Origin: Methanobacteriota archaeon
GTDB taxonomy: Archaea > Thermoplasmatota > E2 > DHVEG-1
DNA: 7,755 nt
Assembly (NCBI GenBank): GCA_903930505.1
Contig: CAIYYQ010000251.1
Coordinates: 1-7,755, forward strand
Reading direction: 5' to 3'
In this document: positions 1-4,297 of the stretch, in pieces
Position numbering within the stretch: the first letter of the stretch is position 1
How the letters are laid out: every line of letters starts with the position of its first letter
Program-made: the position numbers and the translations under genes
The notes under the pieces: model-generated
Told to the model about the DNA's origin: nothing
The model's database searches: none
What the model saw: the letters and a program-made list of their open reading frames with translations, nothing else

Positions 1-561
1 AAAGCAGACGAAATGGAACTAGGCATCGACCTTGATAAATTCAGTGGTATAATGCGACTTGCCAACTCTGGAGATATGATTTCCCTAGAATATGATGAAG
101 ATTCAAATCGTTTAATTGTTAAAATCGGAAATCTTGTCAGGAAAATGGGGCTTATCGACACCGCAGGGATGCCTGATTCCAAAGCACCAAACCTCACACT
201 TCCTGCAAAAATCATTATCAAAGCATCAGAACTCAGTCAAGGTGTTCGTGCCTCAGAAGCAGTATCTGATCATCTTGCGTTAAGTGTAGATAAAGATACC
301 TTTGAATTATTCGCCGAAGGTGATACTGATACGGTTCATCTGAAACTCCCAAAGGATATGCTTGTGGAGCTTACGACTCAGGGGAAACATAAAAGTCTTT
401 TTTCGATCGATTACTTCAGCAACATGATTAAATCAGTGAAAGGTGACGATCCCATTACAATTTCCATGGGAACAGATAACCCCATCAAAGTGGATTTTGA
501 CTTCGCAGATAAAAAAGGACATGTATCCTACCTTTTAGCACCACGCATAGAATCTGACTAA
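1..561 (+). CDS. pcn: DNA polymerase sliding clamp PCNA, 5' partial
   Basis: PCNA forms a homotrimeric ring around DNA and tethers polymerases, FEN1, ligase and other PIP-box proteins. The reading frame is open from base 1 (K-A-D-E-M-E-L-G-I-D), so the gene enters from the left and about 60 N-terminal residues of the usual ~245 are missing. The visible 186 residues cover the end of domain 1, the interdomain connecting loop (about 46-64 of the visible part, with GLIDTAGMPD and the PNLTLPA exit), and all of domain 2. They end in the hallmark YLLAPRIE tail that docks PIP-box partners. The ATG at 13 is internal, not the start. Domain 2 is intact, with alternating hydrophobic strands and the SIDYFSNMIK helix region. 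The stop is followed by a T-rich tract and then the RNase P gene 46 bases on. Identification rests on recognised family motifs and is very secure; the truncation is a window edge effect, not gene damage. Confidence 0.96.
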   Translation, partial: KADEMELGIDLDKFSGIMRLANSGDMISLEYDEDSNRLIVKIGNLVRKMGLIDTAGMPDSKAPNLTLPAKIIIKASELSQGVRASEAVSDHLALSVDKDTFELFAEGDTDTVHLKLPKDMLVELTTQGKHKSLFSIDYFSNMIKSVKGDDPITISMGTDNPIKVDFDFADKKGHVSYLLAPRIESD

Positions 562-566
562 TAATA

Positions 567-580
567 TTTTCATTCTTTTC
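567..580 (+). terminator. T-rich tract after PCNA, possible archaeal terminator
   Basis: A pyrimidine-rich run (ttttcattcttttc) starts a few bases after the PCNA stop. Archaeal RNA polymerase often terminates at such T-tracts without a hairpin. The close downstream Shine-Dalgarno of the next gene suggests that at least part of the transcription reads through, so termination may be partial. Confidence 0.35.
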
Positions 581-594
581 AATATATATTTTCT

Positions 595-600
595 GAGGTG
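595..600 (+). promoter_or_regulatory. Shine-Dalgarno GAGGTG for rnp2, decides an ATT start
   Basis: GAGGTG is a six-base match to the archaeal anti-Shine-Dalgarno at the 16S 3' end. It ends seven bases before an ATT codon at 608 in the Pop5 frame. No ATG, GTG or TTG lies at a workable distance in that frame: the first TTG is at 692, over 90 bases away. The GTG inside the motif itself is in another frame and meets a stop after four further codons. The site therefore points to initiation at ATT 608 (or 611). Confidence 0.6.
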
Positions 601-607
601 TTTCTGT

Positions 608-952
608 ATTATTAAAGAAGGGAATCGATATCGATACATCGGCTTTATCGTTCAATCTTTTGAGAAAAAGAGATATATTGATCGATCAGAATTGTTCAAT
701 GAAATTGAACAAAGATATGGTCATTGTTTTCACGTAAATGATAAATCAAAAGGAATAAAACTCATACGATTCGATGGAACCTGTGGAATCGTGAAATGCA
801 GCAATACTGAAAAAAAACTCATAACTGACATACTACATTCAATACAAAACATAGGCTCCTATCAGATACAAATATCCACGATTGCCACATCAGGAACGAT
901 TCATGCACTTCTCAATCACCCTTCAATGAAAATAATAAAAAGACACGAGTAA
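608..952 (+). CDS. rnp2: Ribonuclease P protein component 2 (Pop5/Rnp2), probable ATT start
   Basis: Archaeal Pop5 pairs with Rpp30 and supports the catalytic RNA of RNase P, which removes 5' leaders from tRNA precursors. Read from the ATT at 608, the protein has 114 residues, the normal family length. Recognisable blocks are the first strand with RYRYIGFIV (residues 7-15), the helix DRSELFNEI, the strand IKLIRFDGTCGIVKC (50-64) and the family signature ISTIATSGTI (89-98), matching the usual 'I.T.GVSGTI'. The TTG at 692 would remove the first strand and helix start (28 residues) and is rejected as the true start. A TATA-like stretch (about 583-590) precedes the gene, but it would place transcription start downstream of the Shine-Dalgarno, so cotranscription with PCNA is more likely. 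The product call is fairly firm; the exact start codon is inferred. A lost or mis-sequenced ATG is the main alternative. Confidence 0.85.
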   Translation: MIKEGNRYRYIGFIVQSFEKKRYIDRSELFNEIEQRYGHCFHVNDKSKGIKLIRFDGTCGIVKCSNTEKKLITDILHSIQNIGSYQIQISTIATSGTIHALLNHPSMKIIKRHE

Positions 953-961
953 ACAACAATA

Positions 962-971
962 ATTCTTTCTT
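962..971 (+). terminator. T-rich tract after rnp2
   Basis: The short pyrimidine run attctttctt lies just past the rnp2 stop and before the TATA-like element of the next gene. It is consistent with a hairpin-free archaeal terminator, but weak on its own. Confidence 0.3.
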
Positions 972-980
972 ACAGAGTAC

Positions 981-995
981 CTTAACCTTTTAATC
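981..995 (+). promoter_or_regulatory. Possible BRE/TATA promoter for the ATPase gene
   Basis: The sequence cttaacc followed by ttttaatc resembles an archaeal BRE plus a weak TATA box. With the usual spacing of about 25-30 bases, transcription would start near 1016-1022, only a few bases before the ATG at 1028. There is no convincing Shine-Dalgarno in front of that ATG (ggtagccg is a poor match), so a leaderless or near-leaderless transcript fits both observations. Confidence 0.4.
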
Positions 996-1027
996 AGATA
1001 AGTGAATACCGGTAGCCGTGTTTATCT

Positions 1028-2359
1028 ATGGAAGATGATCTTAGCATCCTCGGCGTTATTCCTTCAGACCGAAAAAAACTTGAAAGCATGGGCATCACCA
1101 CCCTTGAACAGATCGCTCAAGCTACCGCAATAGGATTAGGAATGGGAAGCACCAAAGGGACCATGTTAATTCAACGAGCACGCAACATCATCTCCAACAA
1201 AAACATTAATGATATCGTAATAAAAGATGAAGATAACGTTGATGTTCATGTAAAAAAAGCGGATCGCGCAGTTGTAAAATCCGTTCTGACGATGCTTGAT
1301 GTATACGCTGGAGGTCATGGCAATGCCTCTCTGCAAATCGATGGCAACATCTTGAAGCTTTCTCGAAAATCCCGCGGGTTTGACACCATACTACAGAAAG
1401 CGGATGCAATGCTGGAGATCCTTGAATCAAAGAAGATCGGAGAACGCGAACGACATGGAATCTCTTTACCTGATGAAGATTTAATGGAATTTGCAAAAAA
1501 ACGCGGATTCAACGGATTCTGGCAAAATGTATTTCATGAGATCAAAGGCAACGACATCATGAAAAAAGTGATCGCTGCCAGCATGTTTTCCACATTTCAC
1601 GAACCAATACACTCTTTGATTATCGGAGAACCTGGTAGTAGCAAGACAATGGCAAAAGAAATCATCGGAGAACGATTCACCGAAATCACGAACATCGGTG
1701 CAAACACTACAAGATCGGGTCTTGTTTGTAACCTAGGAACCGGGGATTTAGGCGCGTTTCCACATTCCCATCATAAACTCGTACTCGTAGATGAGTTTGA
1801 TAAAATCCCAAAAGAAGATATCGAATATTGTTACGAATTGTTATCCAATGGAAAATGTACGATTCATTCTGCAAAAGTGCATCGCCAGATCGACAGTTAT
1901 TTCATCATGATCGCGTTCGCAAACCCGAAATCACGAGTGTTTGGAAAAAACGCGCTCGCAGATATTGGTCTTTCTCCACTTCTTATGAGTCGCTGTGCAC
2001 TCGTTGTTAAAGTATCAGATATTAGCCGTGAGGAACGTATTGATTTATTCCGCAAAAAATTCTACGGTCAAGGGGAAATAAAGGAGAAACACGAGTATTA
2101 TGATCAATGGGTGAAACTTGCGCGGACGTATGAACCAGAGATCACCGCGTCTGAAAAAAACGTTGAACGATACATCCATGAAGTCGATAAGATTGTTCAG
2201 CAGCATTATTCCACGAGTCTTCGGCGTGATCTGCGGATGTCTGATTATATCCGCCGGATTCCTCGAGCGATTGCACGATCTATGTTTTCCCCTGTCGATG
2301 ATGATATTGTTCAGGATGCGTTAACGGTAATTCAGGAGTCAATAGAAACCTGGGCGTAA
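1028..2359 (+). CDS. AAA+ ATPase with RadA-like HhH N-terminus and MCM-like ATPase core
   Basis: Predicted cytoplasmic DNA-associated ATPase of 443 residues; I recognise the parts but no named gene. Residues about 4-56 resemble the helix-hairpin-helix domain at the N-terminus of RadA/Rad51 (GVIPSDRKKLESMGITTLEQIA, then a second helix pair ending RARNII), a DNA-contact module. Residues 60-150 are unassigned. The AAA+ core runs from about 165 to 420: Walker A GEPGSSKT (200-207), Walker B LVLVDEFDK (251-259), a hairpin with K283 where MCM has its pre-sensor-1 lysine, sensor 1 AFANP (N299), arginine finger SR (R322) after LSPLLM, and an arginine-rich sensor-2 helix (about 399-415). DEFDK plus ANP plus LSPxLxSR is the MCM signature order. 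The helix-2 insert is short and the MCM N-terminal OB/zinc half and C-terminal winged helix are absent, so it is not the replicative helicase. Possible roles are helicase, DNA-repair motor or clamp-like remodeler; none is demonstrated. Confidence 0.82.
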   Translation: MEDDLSILGVIPSDRKKLESMGITTLEQIAQATAIGLGMGSTKGTMLIQRARNIISNKNINDIVIKDEDNVDVHVKKADRAVVKSVLTMLDVYAGGHGNASLQIDGNILKLSRKSRGFDTILQKADAMLEILESKKIGERERHGISLPDEDLMEFAKKRGFNGFWQNVFHEIKGNDIMKKVIAASMFSTFHEPIHSLIIGEPGSSKTMAKEIIGERFTEITNIGANTTRSGLVCNLGTGDLGAFPHSHHKLVLVDEFDKIPKEDIEYCYELLSNGKCTIHSAKVHRQIDSYFIMIAFANPKSRVFGKNALADIGLSPLLMSRCALVVKVSDISREERIDLFRKKFYGQGEIKEKHEYYDQWVKLARTYEPEITASEKNVERYIHEVDKIVQQHYSTSLRRDLRMSDYIRRIPRAIARSMFSPVDDDIVQDALTVIQESIETWA

Positions 2360-2370
2360 CCACATTTCAT

Positions 2371-2380
2371 TATTTTTTAT
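2371..2380 (+). terminator. T-run after the ATPase gene
   Basis: The tattttttat run, with six consecutive T, lies 12 bases past the stop of the ATPase gene and just upstream of the next TATA box. It is the best hairpin-free terminator candidate in the window and separates the information-processing genes from the envelope operon. Confidence 0.4.
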
Positions 2381-2389
2381 AGACATAAC

Positions 2390-2400
2390 TTTTATATATT
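2390..2400 (+). promoter_or_regulatory. TATA box of the envelope operon
   Basis: The sequence ttttatatatt is a strong archaeal TATA-like element in a 103-base intergenic gap. Normal spacing puts the transcription start near 2420-2426, leaving a leader of about 40 bases before the ATG at 2463. The four downstream genes overlap one another and show no further internal promoter that I can see, so this is the likely promoter for all of them. Confidence 0.55.
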
Positions 2401-2424
2401 ATTAATAGATAATAAATTCTAGTT

Positions 2425-2460
2425 TTGGAGCTGTTTTCCAACGTTGGAGGAAGGAAAACC
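2425..2460 (+). promoter_or_regulatory. Leader with mutually exclusive hairpins around the Shine-Dalgarno
   Basis: The Shine-Dalgarno GGAGG at 2446-2450 sits in a leader where one pyrimidine strand (about 2433-2441) has three possible partners. It can pair with ttgga at 2425-2429 upstream. It can fold back on the overlapping perfect palindrome tccaacgttgga (2437-2448), which would occlude GGAGG. It can also pair as gttttcc (2433-2439) with ggaaaac (2453-2459), which displays GGAGG in a 13-base loop. The Shine-Dalgarno is 12 bases from the ATG, rather far, and the last hairpin would alter that effective distance. The pairings are read directly from the sequence; a regulatory role is inference, and the palindrome could instead bind a repressor as DNA. 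Confidence 0.35.
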
Positions 2461-2462
2461 GT

Positions 2463-2954
2463 ATGCAAAGACACAGTCCCTGGAATAGTTTTATTCAAAA
2501 TGAAAAAGCAACTTCTGAGGAGTTCACATCCCTGCCTGCACTTTCTGTTGTTGTCATCGGTTTCACTCTTTTTGTAGCACTTCTTGCTCGTACCTATACC
2601 GCATATGAAACCCGAGTTGATATCCTTGAAAATTACAAAATAGCATCTAGTATTGTATCAAAACTCACCAACCCAAACTGTTTGTACATACGACCTGGTG
2701 GTATCGTTGATCTTGCAGTTCTACACTCACAAAATGGACAACTCGTACTGAATATCACTCGCCACGAATATCAAAATTCATCCATTGATTTTATCGTTCG
2801 TCTCAACTGGGTTGACTCTGCAGAAGATTTCCCAATCGAATTACCAGAGAATACGAATGATCGTGTCGCTGTCTCTACGTATATCGATGTGTATCTCAAT
2901 GAAGCATGCACAATTCCTGCGAGATTCACCGTGATTCTGTGGAGGATAGACTGA
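2463..2954 (+). CDS. Pilin-like single-pass membrane protein, first gene of envelope operon
   Basis: A 163-residue protein of unknown function. A short polar N-terminus ending in SEEFTS precedes one hydrophobic segment (about residues 24-42, LPALSVVVIGF onward), followed by an amphipathic stretch with TAYETR and then a presumably extracellular domain rich in beta strands. Such a layout (acidic residue, hydrophobic helix, globular domain) is that of archaeal pilin-like or TadE-like proteins. The C-terminal RVAVSTYIDVY...FTVILWR pattern is reminiscent of that class. C73 and C149 could form a disulfide, and there are sequons at N97 and N105. The start is supported by GGAGG at 2446-2450. The stop overlaps the next start (TGATG), implying coupled translation. 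No recognisable prepilin-peptidase site with lysine/arginine-glycine is obvious, so cleavage is uncertain. The nearest comparison I can name is the haloarchaeal DUF7285/DUF7287/DUF7288 pilin-like families, from memory only. Confidence 0.75.
   Translation: MQRHSPWNSFIQNEKATSEEFTSLPALSVVVIGFTLFVALLARTYTAYETRVDILENYKIASSIVSKLTNPNCLYIRPGGIVDLAVLHSQNGQLVLNITRHEYQNSSIDFIVRLNWVDSAEDFPIELPENTNDRVAVSTYIDVYLNEACTIPARFTVILWRID
2941..2945 (+). promoter_or_regulatory. Shine-Dalgarno setting the start of the second operon gene at 2954
   Basis: GGAGG lies eight bases before the ATG at 2954, inside the end of the first gene. It selects this ATG over the in-frame ATG at 2906, which has no such site and would add 16 hydrophilic residues before the membrane segment while overlapping the upstream gene by about 50 bases. 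Confidence 0.7.
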
Positions 2955-4297
2955 TGAAATACGGATCATTCACTAATAGCACCTTTGGTGTTTCTCTCAT
3001 GTATGATGCGGTTTTTTTCATTGTTCTTATATCACTCTCAGGCGTTGTTCTATTACCTGCGTTGAAAAGTAATGTTGCGGTAAACACTTCTGTTGAAACC
3101 CATCGAGAACATGTTGCTGATGATGCATTGAAAACATTTCTTGGTTCCCGTGCAGATATCTTTAGCTACCGAATCGGCGGGGATATCCTTGATGATGCTG
3201 TGAAAAATCTGGGGATCGACAACTCATCAGATGGTTTGTATGGTGCGATTACTACCTGGCTTCTTGCGCATGAACAACGCCATAAAACCTATGCGAACCT
3301 GCTTGCGGAAAACCTCGCCTGTCAATTTCACATACCATTTTCAGTACTAGGCGTAGATCGATTGAATATTTTTACGCAGGATTATGACCGCGAACTACAA
3401 CAAGACATCACACAGTTTTTTACCAGTTATCTAGGTGAGAAATACGGGTTCAATGTGACTGCTTTGTGGCATCCAATCAAAGGCGTACGGTTCGGTGGTG
3501 AACTCTTCGTTGGTGAACATCCACCAACGATAAATTCTCATGTTGCCCAAAGCACAATCATTATTCCATATAAGCCTGAGATCACTATCCGGAACACGAC
3601 AATTATTTTTACGAAACACTGGGTGAAACACGAGTTGTTTGGTGATGAAAGCGGTCTTCATTTTTGGAGATCATCAATTCCTGCACTAGCAAATATCTCA
3701 ATTATTTTTGAGAACTATACTGTTCATACTGAGGCATCACCATTTCATGACCATGATGTTGCATCTGAAGCAACAAAAGAGAATGTAAGCACACTTGTGT
3801 ACGGGTTTTTACTCGATGGTATCCAGAATGAATCACATGTAACCGTATTTCCTGGGATCTACAACATGACGATCACCTATGGGTTCACAGTGTTGAAAAA
3901 CGCGATCAGAAATTTTTCCAAGGATATGATGGATGAGCTCATCGGCGACGCATGGAGCAGCGTAAATGATGTTTTTTCTGGTTTGAACGAGAGTAACGAT
4001 AATCCTCTAGCAGAAGGATTTTTAGAAGAGATGAACAACACATTGCAGACCCTTCTTAACACATCAATTGGTTCTCTTTCACAGGGATTTGACACCATAG
4101 AATGTATCCTCAAAGAGAATGTTACCCGCCTTGTTCACATATACCTTGATCCGGCTATTGAATATTTTATTGACAGCGTGTTCGATGCCGTGGATCTGAT
4201 GATGAACTTTGTGGACATGCTCTGTGACTGGCTGTTTGATCGTATCTCCATCAACAAGGCTGAAGTTGTGCTGACGATCTGGGAGGTACGCGGATGA
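2954..4297 (+). CDS. Sequon-rich single-pass membrane protein, second gene of envelope operon
   Basis: A 447-residue protein not assigned to a characterised family. One membrane helix lies near the N-terminus (about residues 16-36, MYDAVFFIVLISLSGVVLL), with most of the chain presumably outside the cell. Residues 50-120 are helical, with a charged/polar segment and an LLAHEQRHKTYANLLAEN stretch. A beta-rich middle follows (about 160-310), then a long helical C-terminal part with amphipathic repeats (about 315-430). About fifteen N-X-S/T sequons are spread across the exposed part, including N167, N214, N254, N304 and N369, consistent with AglB-type glycosylation. The start at 2954 is chosen for its Shine-Dalgarno and the TGATG overlap; its stop in turn overlaps the next start as ATGA. 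The 'YDAVFFIVLIS' entry into the membrane recalls haloarchaeal DUF7284 proteins, a comparison from memory only. A structural or assembly subunit of a surface appendage is a reasonable inference. Confidence 0.78.
   Translation: MKYGSFTNSTFGVSLMYDAVFFIVLISLSGVVLLPALKSNVAVNTSVETHREHVADDALKTFLGSRADIFSYRIGGDILDDAVKNLGIDNSSDGLYGAITTWLLAHEQRHKTYANLLAENLACQFHIPFSVLGVDRLNIFTQDYDRELQQDITQFFTSYLGEKYGFNVTALWHPIKGVRFGGELFVGEHPPTINSHVAQSTIIIPYKPEITIRNTTIIFTKHWVKHELFGDESGLHFWRSSIPALANISIIFENYTVHTEASPFHDHDVASEATKENVSTLVYGFLLDGIQNESHVTVFPGIYNMTITYGFTVLKNAIRNFSKDMMDELIGDAWSSVNDVFSGLNESNDNPLAEGFLEEMNNTLQTLLNTSIGSLSQGFDTIECILKENVTRLVHIYLDPAIEYFIDSVFDAVDLMMNFVDMLCDWLFDRISINKAEVVLTIWEVRG
4281..4287 (+). promoter_or_regulatory. 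Shine-Dalgarno for the third operon gene
   Basis: GGGAGGT, a strong match to the archaeal anti-Shine-Dalgarno, lies six bases before the ATG at 4294 and within the last codons of the preceding gene. Together with the ATGA overlap it fixes the start and supports coupled translation. Confidence 0.75.

Noticed and set aside
581..592. aatatatatttt as an independent promoter for the RNase P gene
   Set aside because: Normal spacing would start transcription after the Shine-Dalgarno and at or past the ATT start, so it could not make a usable message for that start; readthrough from PCNA fits better.
692..952. A shorter RNase P reading frame starting at TTG 692
   Set aside because: It would lose the first beta strand and helix start of the Pop5 fold, has no Shine-Dalgarno nearby, and the homology clearly extends upstream to about 620.
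1206..1512. Two minus-strand open frames opposite the ATPase gene
   Set aside because: They lie opposite a confidently identified gene, have no recognisable motif or start signals, and their compositions look like antisense readings of coding DNA.
1028..2359. Calling the ATPase a replicative MCM helicase
   Set aside because: The N-terminal OB-fold and zinc-binding half and the C-terminal winged helix are absent, the helix-2 insert is short, and an HhH domain takes the N-terminal position.
2906..2953. An upstream in-frame ATG start for the second operon gene
   Set aside because: It would overlap the first gene by 49 bases, lacks a Shine-Dalgarno and adds a polar extension; the ATG at 2954 has GGAGG eight bases ahead and a tight TGATG junction.
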